DNA of 64,000 nt, taken from UBA1479 sp040218445 (GTDB lineage Bacteria; Pseudomonadota; Alphaproteobacteria; Rhodospirillales; Casp-alpha2). The DNA lies in contig JAVJRK010000009.1 in assembly GCA_040218445.1 (NCBI GenBank), positions 248,001 through 312,000 of the forward strand. The letters are read 5' to 3'. The translations under genes were made by a program, and so were the position numbers. Below are positions 29,082-38,669 of the stretch, piece after piece (position 1 is the first letter of the stretch; the number at the start of each line of letters is the position of its first letter). The notes under the pieces are model-generated. The model was given only the letters and a program-made list of their open reading frames with translations, did not search any database and was not told where the DNA came from.

Positions 29082-29172
29082 GGTTTCGATGATACGCTAT
29101 TCGCATGTTTGCGATCCATGGCGGGCGGGATTAATCCCTGTCCAGCCCCTTCATTGAACGGAGGCATCTTTC

Positions 29173-30195
29173 GTGACGACCAACACAAAGAATAAGACAA
29201 CCGGGGACGGTGGCAACACCGACGACCTGGTTGATGCCATCGACAGCCTGGTCGGCGACATTGCCAAGGTCCGCGAGGGCGTCGCCCGGGTGATTTTCGG
29301 CCAGGAAACGGTCATCGAAGAATCCCTTATCACTTTGCTTGCCGGCGGCCATTGCCTGCTGGTCGGGGTTCCCGGCCTGGGTAAGACCAAGCTTGCCGAA
29401 ACATTGGGCAAGGTTTTCGGCATGGAAGAACGGCGCGTGCAGTTCACACCCGACCTGATGCCGGCGGACATTCTGGGTTCCGAAGTGCTGGAAGAAAGCG
29501 AGACCGGCAAACGGTCGTTCCGGTTCGTCAAGGGGCCGGTGTTCTGCCAGCTTCTGATGGCCGATGAAATCAACCGCGCCAGCCCGCGCACCCAATCGGC
29601 CTTGCTGCAGGCCATGCAGGAACACCGCGTGTCCGTGGCCGGGCAGTATTACGACCTGCCACAGCCGTTCCACGTACTGGCGACCCAGAACCCGTTGGAG
29701 CAGGAAGGCACCTATCCCCTGCCGGAAGCGCAGCTTGACCGGTTCTTCATGCAGGTCGACGTCACGCACCCGGATCTGGAAACGGAACGCGAGATCCTGA
29801 TCAAGACCACCGGCGCCGACAGCCAGGACGCCAAGAAGGTCATGGACCCCAAGGCCTTGATGAAGGCCCAGGCGCTGGTCCGTCACGTGCCCGTGGGTGA
29901 GACCGTGGCAGAGGCGATCCTCAAGCTTGTCCGCGCCGGGCGGCCCGACGCGTCGGACCTGCCCGAAATCCGCAATTACGTTTCCTGGGGCCCGGGGCCG
30001 CGAGCCAGCCAGGCGCTGATGCTGGGCGTGCGGGCACGGGCCATGATCCAGGGACGGCTGGCGCCGTCGCTCGACGACGTCTATGCCCTGGCTCATCCCA
30101 TATTGCGTCACCGCATGGCGCTGACCTTCGGTGCCCGCGCCGAAGGCATCACGGTCGGACAGATCATCGACCGCTTGTGCCAGATCATCGAATAG
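29173..30195 (+). CDS. MoxR-family AAA+ ATPase
   Basis: A 340-residue AAA+ chaperone-type ATPase. Walker A is GVPGLGKTK (Lys71), Walker B is LLMADEINRASPRTQ, and sensor regions follow (ATQNPLEQEGTYPLPEAQ). MoxR proteins act on partners containing von Willebrand A domains, often activating metal enzymes or envelope proteins. The start is a GTG at 29173. First gene of an operon with DUF58, DUF4159 and a large membrane protein. Confidence 0.95.
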   Translation: MTTNTKNKTTGDGGNTDDLVDAIDSLVGDIAKVREGVARVIFGQETVIEESLITLLAGGHCLLVGVPGLGKTKLAETLGKVFGMEERRVQFTPDLMPADILGSEVLEESETGKRSFRFVKGPVFCQLLMADEINRASPRTQSALLQAMQEHRVSVAGQYYDLPQPFHVLATQNPLEQEGTYPLPEAQLDRFFMQVDVTHPDLETEREILIKTTGADSQDAKKVMDPKALMKAQALVRHVPVGETVAEAILKLVRAGRPDASDLPEIRNYVSWGPGPRASQALMLGVRARAMIQGRLAPSLDDVYALAHPILRHRMALTFGARAEGITVGQIIDRLCQIIE

Positions 30196-30229
30196 GAGGC
30201 ACGGACAGAACGGCCCAGGGCTGAACATC

Positions 30230-31120
30230 ATGGCGAACCCGCTCGACAGACCGGACCTTCATCACCAGGCGGAAACCGCGGCGTCTGGCCTGCCGTCATT
30301 GTTGGTGGCCGCGGAACGCGTGGCCTCGACCGTCAGCCAGGGTGTGCACGGCCGCCGCCGCGTCGGCCAGGGTGAAACATTCTGGCAGTTCCGGCGTTAT
30401 GAATTCGGCGATTCCACGCAACTGATCGATTGGCGACAGTCGGCCAAGGCCGATCCGGTCTATGTCCGCGAAATGGAATGGGAAGCGGCGCAAAGCGTGT
30501 GGCTTTGGGCCGATGCCTCGCCCTCCATGGATTTTTCATCCGACGCGGCGGGCCCGTCCAAGGGCTGGCGGGCCAAGGTTCTGGCCGTGGCGCTGACATC
30601 GCTTCTGGTGCGGGCCGGGGAACGCATCGCCCTGATGGGCACCGGCATGATCCCGGCGACCGGGCGTAATACCCTGCTGCGCATTGCGACGACCCTCGAC
30701 CGCGAAGACACGGCTGCAACGGCCAGCCTGCCGGGTCCCGAGTTCGTGCCACGCCACGGCCGGGTCGTCTTGTTCGGTGATTTCCTGGCCCCCTTAAGCG
30801 AAACCCGCCAAGCCATCGCGCGCCTGTCGGACAACGGGGTCGAAGGTCATCTGGTGCAAATCCTCGATCCGGCAGAGGAATCCCTGCCGTTCGACGGCAG
30901 GGTCGAGTTCGAAGGGCCCGAGGGCGAAGGCCGCATCATGATCGGGCGTGTCGAAAGCGTGCGCGAAGCCTACCGCGAGGAACTGGCCCATCATCAGGCC
31001 GGGCTTGACGCCGTGGCGCGCTCGTTCGGGTGGAGCCTGACCCGTCACATGACCCACCGGCCGCCCGAGACCGTGCTGATGACGCTGTATCAGCTGCTGT
31101 CCCAGGTCATCCGGCACTAG
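30230..31120 (+). CDS. DUF58 protein, MoxR partner
   Basis: A 296-residue protein of the DUF58 family, a von Willebrand A-like fold. The DUF58 core is GRRRVGQGETFWQFRRYE (residues about 40-58) with DSTQLIDWRQSAK; the vWA-like site is LWADASPSMDF. The start is the ATG at 30230; the frame is open further upstream into moxR. Expected to be a client or partner of the MoxR ATPase. Confidence 0.92.
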   Translation: MANPLDRPDLHHQAETAASGLPSLLVAAERVASTVSQGVHGRRRVGQGETFWQFRRYEFGDSTQLIDWRQSAKADPVYVREMEWEAAQSVWLWADASPSMDFSSDAAGPSKGWRAKVLAVALTSLLVRAGERIALMGTGMIPATGRNTLLRIATTLDREDTAATASLPGPEFVPRHGRVVLFGDFLAPLSETRQAIARLSDNGVEGHLVQILDPAEESLPFDGRVEFEGPEGEGRIMIGRVESVREAYREELAHHQAGLDAVARSFGWSLTRHMTHRPPETVLMTLYQLLSQVIRH

Positions 31121-31139
31121 GGCGGGGGGGCGAACCAGC

Positions 31140-33878
31140 ATGCTTTCCCTCGGCACCTTTGCTTTCACGGCCCCCTGGGCCTTATTGGGCTTATTGGCCC
31201 TGCCCGTAATCTGGTGGCTGCTGCGCCTGACCCCGCCGGCACCGACGCAGGTGTCCTTCCCCCCGTTCCGCTTGTTGCTGGGACTTGTCACGCGGGAAGA
31301 AAGCTCGGCCAAGACACCGCCCTGGCTGATCATCCTGCGCCTGGCCATCGCCGGGCTGCTGGTGTTCGCCGCAGCCGGCCCACTGATCAATCAGGCCACC
31401 CAATGGCAGGGATCGGGCCCCATGATTTTGGCCATCGACAACGGTTGGTCTTCGGCCAAGGACTGGGAGCCCCGGCAGCGCCTGTTGGCGCAATTGACGG
31501 ATCAGGCGGCGCGTGACGGCCGGCCTGTGACCATCGTGACCACCGCCGCCCCGCCTGCCGGTGCGGGGGTCAATCGAATCCATGCCGTCAGCCCAAGCCA
31601 GGCCCAGGATTTTGCCCGCACCCTGCGGCCGCGCCCCTGGTCGCCGGACCGGGCGAAAACATTGGAACAGATGCTTGAGGGCCCGATTGCCCAGGACCGA
31701 AGCGGTCAGGTCGTCTGGCTGTCGGACGGATTGGATCACGGATCTGCTGATGCCTTTGCCGAAGGCTTGGCCAAGTTCGGCCCCTTGACCGTGGTGACCG
31801 ACCCGCCCGGCGCCGTTCATCCCAAGGTCCTGCGCCCGCCCGTACTGGACGGCGGCGCCATCACGGCCAGGATCGAACGCGCCGACATCCGCCCGGACGA
31901 AACCGTGTTCCTGCGCGCCTTTACCGACGATGGCCGCCTGGTCGCCCGGGAAGAAGTTCAACTGACATCCGGCGAGGCCGCCGCCGAGGTCCGCCTGGAC
32001 CTGCCGACGGAACTGATCAACCGGCTGGTCCGCCTGGACATCGAAGACGGCGGTTCGGCCGCCGCGGTGATCCTGTTAGATGAACGCTGGCGCCGGCGCC
32101 CCGTAGGCATCGTGACCGGCGACGGCGGGGCGGAACTGCCCTTGTTGTCCTCGGTGTTCTATCTGACCCGCGCGCTGGAACCGTTCAGTGAAATCCGCCA
32201 GGGCACGATCGGTGGCCTGTTGCGCCGCCAGCTTGCCCTGATGATCCTGCCCGACCCCGGCAAGGTCACGGGCCCCGACCGCGCGGCCATCACCGATTGG
32301 ATGAAAAACGGCGGCGTCGCCGTGCGTTTCGCCGGACCGCTGCTGGCCCAGGCGACCAGTGGTCAGGCCGCCCAGGGCGGTGAGGCGGCCCTGGTGCCGG
32401 TCCCCCTTCGCCGCGGCGACCGGGTGATCGGCGGCGCCATGTCCTGGACGCAGCCGGCCAAGCTGGCCCCGTTCGATACGGACAGCCCGTTCCACGGTCT
32501 GGCCGTGCGCGAAGACGTGACCGTGAACCGCCAGGTCCTGGCCCAACCGTCCCTGGACCTGGAACGCAACACCTGGGCCCGCCTTTCCGACGGCACACCA
32601 CTGGTCACCGCCGAACGTCAGGGCAAGGGCTGGCTGATCCTGTTCCACACGACCGCCAACACCCAATGGTCGAACCTGGCCCTATCCGGCCTGCTGGTCG
32701 AAATGCTGCAACGGCTGGTCGCCCTCAGCCAGGGCGTGGTCGATACGGGCCACGGCCCGCCGCTGGAACCCATTCAGACCTTGGATGCCTTCGGCGCCCT
32801 GGGCGACGCGCCGCCCGATACGGGCTCCATCGCGCGCGAAACCTTCGCTGAAACGCCCGTTTCTCCGCTGCACCCACCCGGCCTTTACGGGCGCGGCAAC
32901 AACCGCCGGGCACTTAACCTGGGACGTGATGCCGCCGTGCCGGTGCCGCTGGACGAATTGCCCGTGGCGGCGACCCGTGCGACCTATGGCGGCAGCCCCG
33001 CCATCGATGTCCGGCCCTGGCTGTTCGTGCTGGCGGCCCTGCTGGCCCTGGCGGATTTCGCGGTCAGCCTGTGGCTACGCGGCCTGCTGCGCCCGCCCCG
33101 GCTGGCAGCCCCCGTTCTGGCCATGGCCCTGGCAGGCGCCGCCGGGCAAGCCTCTGCGCAAAACACAGCCAATCCGGAAATCTATGCTCTTGAAAACAGC
33201 ACCAAGACGCGCCTTGCCTACGTTCTGACCGGCAACCAGGAAGCCGACCGCATCAGCCGCCTGGGCCTGACGGGGCTCAGCCTGATCGTGCGGCGGCGCA
33301 CGGCGGCAGAACTTGCCCCACCGCAGGGCGTCGACCCGGGCCAGGATGAATTGGCGTTCTTCCCCCTGATGTACTGGCCCGTCGTTCCGGGCACGGCCAA
33401 CATCAGCGAGACCGCGCGCATCAAGATCAATGCCTATCTGCAGAACGGCGGCACAATTCTGTTCGATACCCGTGACCGGACCGGCGGCGCCGATCTGAGC
33501 GATCTGCGCCAGCTTGCCCGCAAGCTGGACATCCCGCCCCTGGTGGTCGCCCCGCCCAACCATGTGCTGACCCGCTCGTTCTATCTGTTGCAGGATTTCC
33601 CGGGCCGCTGGACCGGCAGTGCGCTTTGGGTCGAACGGGCGGGGGCGCGCATCAATGACGGCGTGTCGCCGGTGCTGGCCGGGGGCAACGACTGGGCCGC
33701 CGCCTGGGCCTTGGACGAGGACACCCAACAAGCCCTGTTTCCCGCTGTTCCCGGGGGCGAGCGCCAGCGCGAACTTGCCTTCCGCTTCGGCATCAATCTG
33801 GTGATGTATGTACTGACCGGGAACTACAAGGCCGATCAGGTCCACCTGCCGGCGATCATCCGGAGGCTCGGACAATGA
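31140..33878 (+). CDS. Large membrane protein with BatA-like N-terminus and DUF4159
   Basis: A 912-residue inner-membrane protein. The N-terminus (1-80) is the Aerotolerance/BatA-type region with two helices (FTAPWALLGLLALPVIWWLL and an IILRLAIAGLLVFAAAGP segment). A vWA-like part follows (LAIDNGWSSAKDW). At about 620-660 there is another helix (WLFVLAALLALADFAVSLWL), then a signal-peptide-like stretch ending AGQASAQ, then the DUF4159 domain (about 690-905) with MYWPVVPG and ILFDTRD. Downstream gene overlaps by four bases. Confidence 0.9.
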   Translation: MLSLGTFAFTAPWALLGLLALPVIWWLLRLTPPAPTQVSFPPFRLLLGLVTREESSAKTPPWLIILRLAIAGLLVFAAAGPLINQATQWQGSGPMILAIDNGWSSAKDWEPRQRLLAQLTDQAARDGRPVTIVTTAAPPAGAGVNRIHAVSPSQAQDFARTLRPRPWSPDRAKTLEQMLEGPIAQDRSGQVVWLSDGLDHGSADAFAEGLAKFGPLTVVTDPPGAVHPKVLRPPVLDGGAITARIERADIRPDETVFLRAFTDDGRLVAREEVQLTSGEAAAEVRLDLPTELINRLVRLDIEDGGSAAAVILLDERWRRRPVGIVTGDGGAELPLLSSVFYLTRALEPFSEIRQGTIGGLLRRQLALMILPDPGKVTGPDRAAITDWMKNGGVAVRFAGPLLAQATSGQAAQGGEAALVPVPLRRGDRVIGGAMSWTQPAKLAPFDTDSPFHGLAVREDVTVNRQVLAQPSLDLERNTWARLSDGTPLVTAERQGKGWLILFHTTANTQWSNLALSGLLVEMLQRLVALSQGVVDTGHGPPLEPIQTLDAFGALGDAPPDTGSIARETFAETPVSPLHPPGLYGRGNNRRALNLGRDAAVPVPLDELPVAATRATYGGSPAIDVRPWLFVLAALLALADFAVSLWLRGLLRPPRLAAPVLAMALAGAAGQASAQNTANPEIYALENSTKTRLAYVLTGNQEADRISRLGLTGLSLIVRRRTAAELAPPQGVDPGQDELAFFPLMYWPVVPGTANISETARIKINAYLQNGGTILFDTRDRTGGADLSDLRQLARKLDIPPLVVAPPNHVLTRSFYLLQDFPGRWTGSALWVERAGARINDGVSPVLAGGNDWAAAWALDEDTQQALFPAVPGGERQRELAFRFGINLVMYVLTGNYKADQVHLPAIIRRLGQ

Positions 33879-35971
33879 CCTCAGCCGCCGTGCAGTTCGC
33901 CCCCCTGGTGCCCATGCCCGTGCTGGTCCTGCTTGGGCTGGCGGGATTGGTACTGCTTACGATTGGGATTTACCGCCGCGCCAAGGGATCGGTGTTCCGG
34001 TTCCTGTTCCTTTGCGTGATGCTGCTGGCCCTGGCCGATCCGCGCATCGTCAACGAAAAGCGTGAACCGCAACCGGATGAAGCCCTGATCGTCATCGACC
34101 GAACCTCCAGCCAGAAAACGGGCGACCGCCTGAAACAGATTTCCGATGCCGAAGAAGCCTTGATCGCCGCCATGGACGATCAGGCGAACCTGAACACGCG
34201 CATTGTCGAGGTCAGGGATTCAGCGACCGACGACCGTCCGGGCACGCGTCTTATGGATGCCCTGGCCACGGCATCGACCGAGATCTCGCCCCACCGGTTC
34301 GCCGGCGCCGTGATCATCACCGACGGTCAGGTCCACGACCTGCCCGAGGAATTCAAGGACGGCAAGACGGGCGCCATGCGCGGCCCCCTGCATGTGTTGC
34401 TGACGGGCAAGCGCAATGAAACCGACCGCCGCCTTGTGATCAAGAACGCGCCCGGATACGGCATCGTCGGTAAGGACGTCACCCTGACCTACCGGATCGA
34501 GGACAAACACGCCAAATCCGACGGCACCACAGGCCGCCCGTCGGCGCGGGTCGAATTCAAGATCGATGGAGCGGAAACCCAATCCGCCCTGGTCCCCGTG
34601 GGCGAGGATCAGACCTATACCTTCAAACTGGAACACGCGGGCCCGTCGCTGGCCGAACTGTTCGTCGAACAAGCCGAGGGCGAGCTTTCCACCGTCAACA
34701 ACCGCGCCCTGGTCAGCGTCAACGGCGTGCGTGACCGCCTGCGGGTGTTGCTGGTGTCGGGCCAGCCCCACGCGGCGGAACGGACCTGGCGCAACCTGTT
34801 GAAATCCGACCCTTCGGTCGATCTGGTCCATTTCACCATTCTGCGCCCGCCCGATAAGGACGATTTCACCCCGCTCAACGAATTGGCGCTGATCGCCTTT
34901 CCCACGCATGAGTTGTTCGTCGAACGCCTGGAAGAATTCGATCTGATCGTGTTCGACCGCTATCTGAAACGCGGCGTACTACAGCCACAGCACCTGGCCA
35001 ACATCGCCGAACGCGTGCGCCAGGGCGGTGCCCTGTTGATGGCTGTCGGGCCCGAATTTGCCAGCCGCGCCAGCCTGTACCACACGCCGCTGCGCGAAAT
35101 CCTGCCGGCCGCCCCCACGGGCGACGTGCTGGAAACCGGGTTCCGGCCCCGGGTGTCCGATACGGGCCATCGCCATCCGGTCACGGCCGCCCTGATGCGC
35201 GCCGGTGCCGATCCCGCGGCCGAGCCCGCCTGGGGACGTTGGTTCCGCCAAATACCGGGCGAAGCCTCGGCCGGCGTATCCCTGATGACCGGCCTGCAGG
35301 ACAAGCCGATCCTGCTGTTGGACCGCATCGGCAAGGGCCGCGTCGCGCAGATGATGTCCGATCACATCTGGCTATGGGCCCGGGGATACGACGGCGGCGG
35401 ACCGCAGGGCGAATTGCTGCGCCGTCTTGCCCATTGGCTGATGCGCGAGCCGGACCTGGAAGAAGAAAGCCTACATGCCCGCGTGCGGGCAGGCAAGCTG
35501 ACGGTCGAACGGCGGACGCTGAAAGACAGCGTCGCCAAGGTGACGGTCACCGCCCCATCGGGCGAGGTGCAGGAGTTAGAGCTGAAAAACGCCGAACCGG
35601 GCCTGTGGCGGGGCGACCTGGCGGCGGCGGAAATCGGCCTGTACCGGCTGGATGACGGCACGCACCGGGCCTTGGTGGCATCCGGTGAATTGAACCCCTT
35701 GGAACTGTCGGATCTTCGCGCGACCGATGCGGTGCTCAAACCGGTGACCGAGAAGACGGGCGGCTCCGTGCGCTGGCTTGCCGACGGCATCCCCGACGTG
35801 CGGCGGGTCGATCCCGGCCGCGATCTGGCCGGTCGCGGATGGGTCGGGCTGGTCGCGCATAAGGCTTATGTGGTCACGGGCCTGAAGGACATTCCGCTGC
35901 TGTCGGGCTTGCTGCTGGCCGTCCTGGCGCTCGGCACCTTGATGGCCGCCTGGTGGCGCGAAGGCCGCTGA
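33875..35971 (+). CDS. Large membrane protein of the MoxR/DUF4159 operon
   Basis: A 698-residue protein: two N-terminal helices (about 9-27 and 33-52), a long extracytoplasmic part, and one C-terminal helix (about 670-690). The central section has an amidotransferase-like/ThuA-like alpha-beta region (LRVLLVSGQPHAAERTW, EFDLIVFDRYLKRGVL, GGALLMAVGPEF), without an obvious catalytic Cys, and vWA-like strands near the start (EALIVIDRTSSQ). ATGA overlap with the DUF4159 gene shows translational coupling. Function unknown; a structural member of the complex is a reasonable guess. Confidence 0.85.
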   Translation: MTSAAVQFAPLVPMPVLVLLGLAGLVLLTIGIYRRAKGSVFRFLFLCVMLLALADPRIVNEKREPQPDEALIVIDRTSSQKTGDRLKQISDAEEALIAAMDDQANLNTRIVEVRDSATDDRPGTRLMDALATASTEISPHRFAGAVIITDGQVHDLPEEFKDGKTGAMRGPLHVLLTGKRNETDRRLVIKNAPGYGIVGKDVTLTYRIEDKHAKSDGTTGRPSARVEFKIDGAETQSALVPVGEDQTYTFKLEHAGPSLAELFVEQAEGELSTVNNRALVSVNGVRDRLRVLLVSGQPHAAERTWRNLLKSDPSVDLVHFTILRPPDKDDFTPLNELALIAFPTHELFVERLEEFDLIVFDRYLKRGVLQPQHLANIAERVRQGGALLMAVGPEFASRASLYHTPLREILPAAPTGDVLETGFRPRVSDTGHRHPVTAALMRAGADPAAEPAWGRWFRQIPGEASAGVSLMTGLQDKPILLLDRIGKGRVAQMMSDHIWLWARGYDGGGPQGELLRRLAHWLMREPDLEEESLHARVRAGKLTVERRTLKDSVAKVTVTAPSGEVQELELKNAEPGLWRGDLAAAEIGLYRLDDGTHRALVASGELNPLELSDLRATDAVLKPVTEKTGGSVRWLADGIPDVRRVDPGRDLAGRGWVGLVAHKAYVVTGLKDIPLLSGLLLAVLALGTLMAAWWREGR

Positions 35972-36095
35972 TTGATCTCCTTTGAAATGCGGCAGGATTG
36001 CCATTTGACCCCGGACAGCCCTATGATTTCGGCCATTGGGGGCACGATCAATCCGAACCGGCGGTAAACGCCGGACGGAGACGGAGGAGACGTCC

Positions 36096-36932
36096 ATGCC
36101 TGTATCCCTTTCCCCGCTGACCGAAACCATCGGCATCGAAGCCACCGGCGTCGATCTGTCGGGTCCTGTTGACGATGCCGATCTCGCCGCCATGCAGGAT
36201 GCCCTGCATGAACATCTGGTGATGGTGGTGCGCGACCAGAACCTGACGCCGGCCCAATACCTTGACGCCATGTCCTTGTTCGGTGACCTGATGGACCAGC
36301 ATCTGACCGAACTTCTGATGCCCGAGCACCCGAAAATCGCCGTGCTGGACAGCCGCCGGGCAAAGCGGGTTCTGGACGGCGAGATCGTGCCGATCGGCGC
36401 CAAGGACTGGCATACGGATCACACCAACCACGCCCGCCCGCCAAAGATGACGGCCATTTACGCCGTGCAATTGCCGTCCACGGGCGGCGATACGGGCTTC
36501 GCCAACATGCAGGCGGCGTTCGCGGGACTTCCTGACGGCGAACGCACCAAGTTGGAACCCTTGGTCACCGTCAACGTAATTGAACAGGATACGGAATACG
36601 TCAGCGATTCGACCCGCGATGCCCTGACCCGCGAGCCGCAGCGCCACCCCTTTATCCGCACCCATCCGGAGACAGGGAAAAAAGCGATCTATGTCCACCC
36701 CGGCAAACTGGCCCATATCGACGGCATGGCACCCGAGGAAAGCCATTCCTTCGTCAACGACCTGTTGGCCCGCACCATCACGCCCGACGTGACCTATCGC
36801 CATAAATGGCGGCCGGGCGATCTGGTGATCTGGGACAACCGGGGCACCCTGCATCTGGCGTATCGGGATTACGACGTGACCGAAGGCCGCATCATGCACC
36901 GGGTGATCCTGGAAGGCGAAGTGCCGGTTTAG
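36096..36932 (+). CDS. TauD/TfdA-family dioxygenase, copy 2
   Basis: A 278-residue Fe(II)/2-oxoglutarate dioxygenase with facial triad HTD in DWHTDHTNHA and distal His in GRIMHRVILEGE. GGAGGAGA precedes the ATG at 36096. It is related to the enzyme at 23904 but differs in many positions, so not a recent copy. Substrate not predictable. It is convergent with the LysR gene downstream and has no transporter partner. Confidence 0.9.
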   Translation: MPVSLSPLTETIGIEATGVDLSGPVDDADLAAMQDALHEHLVMVVRDQNLTPAQYLDAMSLFGDLMDQHLTELLMPEHPKIAVLDSRRAKRVLDGEIVPIGAKDWHTDHTNHARPPKMTAIYAVQLPSTGGDTGFANMQAAFAGLPDGERTKLEPLVTVNVIEQDTEYVSDSTRDALTREPQRHPFIRTHPETGKKAIYVHPGKLAHIDGMAPEESHSFVNDLLARTITPDVTYRHKWRPGDLVIWDNRGTLHLAYRDYDVTEGRIMHRVILEGEVPV

Positions 36933-36945
36933 GCCGCAATCCCCT

Positions 36946-37851
36946 TTACGCACAATCCCAAGGCGGGCTGTCCCCGAACCGGTCGGCCAGGAAATCGACG
37001 AAGGCGCGGACCTTGGCCGACAAATGCCGGTTGTGGGGATAGACCGCATAGATGCTGCGGGCCGTTTCCTCGAACTCCTGCAGTACCCATTCCAGGGTTC
37101 CCGCCTGCAGATCGCGTCCGACGATAAAGGTCGGCGAGCGGATCACCCCCTGACCGGCCAGGGCAGCTGAGCGTAGAACCTCACCGTTGTTGCAGCGCAT
37201 GTTGCCCGCAACCCGGACGCCGATCAGGTTGCCGCCCTCGCTGTAGCGCCATTCATCCAGGGTCGAAAGATAGGTATAGAGCAGGCAATTATGCCCGCGC
37301 AGGTCTTCCGGGCGTTTCGGCCGGCCGTGGCGATCCCAATAATCGGGACTGGCGCAGGTCGCGACGCAGAACGGCGCCAGCCGCCGGGCGATCAAGGTCG
37401 AATCCGGCATGTCCGTGATCCGCAGAACCATGTCATAGCCTTCGTCCACCACATCGACGACCCGGTCGTCCAAAGTGACATCCAGATCGATTTCCGGATA
37501 GGCGGTCATGAAATCGGGCAGGGCCGCGGCGACATGAAGCAGGCCGAACGACATGGACATGTTGACGCGCAATGTGCCCCGGGGCTCCGCATGCAGACGG
37601 GTGACGGCAAGCTCGGCTTCTTCGGCTTCGGCGACGATGCGCCGGCAGCGTTCGTAAAAGGCCGCACCGACCTCGGTCAACGACGACCGCCGGGTCGTGC
37701 GGTTGAGCAATCGCGCCCCCAGCCTGTCTTCCAGCCGCGCGACCTGCTTGCTGATCGCCCCCTTGGACAGGCCCAGGGCCTTGGCCGCCCCCGTGAACGT
37801 GCCGGTTTCCACGACCTTGGCGAACACCGCCATGCCGGTGAGATTATCCAT
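36946..37851 (-). CDS. LysR-family transcriptional regulator, azoR divergon
   Basis: A 301-residue LysR protein: helix-turn-helix in residues 1-60 (TGTFTGAAKALGLSKGAISKQV), effector domain from about 90. It is of the CrgA/AaeR-like subgroup by its N-terminal pattern MDNLTGMAVFAKVVETG. Divergent from the azoreductase gene with a 7-bp inverted repeat between them, so it probably controls that cluster. Confidence 0.93.
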   Translation of the reverse strand: MDNLTGMAVFAKVVETGTFTGAAKALGLSKGAISKQVARLEDRLGARLLNRTTRRSSLTEVGAAFYERCRRIVAEAEEAELAVTRLHAEPRGTLRVNMSMSFGLLHVAAALPDFMTAYPEIDLDVTLDDRVVDVVDEGYDMVLRITDMPDSTLIARRLAPFCVATCASPDYWDRHGRPKRPEDLRGHNCLLYTYLSTLDEWRYSEGGNLIGVRVAGNMRCNNGEVLRSAALAGQGVIRSPTFIVGRDLQAGTLEWVLQEFEETARSIYAVYPHNRHLSAKVRAFVDFLADRFGDSPPWDCA

Positions 37852-37875
37852 GATGGCTCCGAACCGTGAGACATG

Positions 37876-37897
37876 ATTGTTTATTTATAGAAACAAT
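37876..37897. promoter_or_regulatory. Inverted repeat between LysR and azoR, candidate operator
   Basis: ATTGTTT (37876-37882) and AAACAAT (37891-37897) are perfect reverse complements with an 8-base spacer, inside the AT-rich divergent promoter region and 25 bases upstream of the LysR start. The size and A+T content fit a LysR-type recognition site. Confidence 0.5.
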
Positions 37898-38004
37898 AAT
37901 ATTCCAAATAGCTAGATTGTCTACTTAAGCGCCTGGGCATAGGGTCCTTGCAACGACGCCGGCGGGATCGCCGGCTCCTGCAAGACAATCGAAGGACCCG
38001 AACC

Positions 38005-38631
38005 ATGAGCACCAAGAACATTCTCGTCATCGCCTCCAGCCCCAACACGGAGAACGCCGCATCAACCAATCTGGCCCAACGCCTGGGACAAGGGTTGGCC
38101 GCAGCCAGGGGCGAATTGCCCGTCGTCCTGCGCGACCTGGGCGCCACCCCGCCGTCCCATCTGGATCAGGCGACCATCGGCGCGTTCTATACGCCCGATG
38201 CCGACCGGACCGACGAACAAAACCAAAAGGTCGCCCTTTCCGATGAACTGGTGGCGGAACTGTTCGCCGCCGATGCCATCGTGATCGCCGCCCCCATGCA
38301 CAACTTCGGGATCACGGCGCATCTCAAATCCTGGATCGATCAGATCGCCCGCGTCGGCCGCACGTTCGAGCCGACCGGCCATGGCCCCAAGGGTCTGGTC
38401 ACGAACCGCCCGGTCTATGTGGTGACCACGCGCGGCGGCGCCTACGGCCCGGCGACGGACTTCAACCACCTGGATCACCTGGAACCTTACCTGCGCCGGG
38501 TGTTGAATTTCATCGGGATCGAAGACATCTCTTTCATCTACGCCGAAGGGACCGGCAAGGGAGACGACGGCATCAAGGGTGCCGAGGCGGAAATCGACGG
38601 CCTGATCAGCGATCTGGCCCAGGCCGCATAG
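38005..38631 (+). CDS. azoR: FMN-dependent NADH-azoreductase
   Basis: A 208-residue flavodoxin-fold oxidoreductase of the AzoR/AcpD family that reduces azo compounds and quinones with NAD(P)H. Typical features: ILVIASSPNTENAAS at the N-terminus (phosphate loop), APMHNFGITAHLKSWID, and TTRGGAYGP. Start at the ATG at 38005, behind GAAGGA. First gene of a plus-strand set with nat and pirin; divergent from LysR. Confidence 0.93.
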   Translation: MSTKNILVIASSPNTENAASTNLAQRLGQGLAAARGELPVVLRDLGATPPSHLDQATIGAFYTPDADRTDEQNQKVALSDELVAELFAADAIVIAAPMHNFGITAHLKSWIDQIARVGRTFEPTGHGPKGLVTNRPVYVVTTRGGAYGPATDFNHLDHLEPYLRRVLNFIGIEDISFIYAEGTGKGDDGIKGAEAEIDGLISDLAQAA

Positions 38632-38669
38632 CGGCCATCCGCTCTGATTGAATGAAATGGGAATGCATC

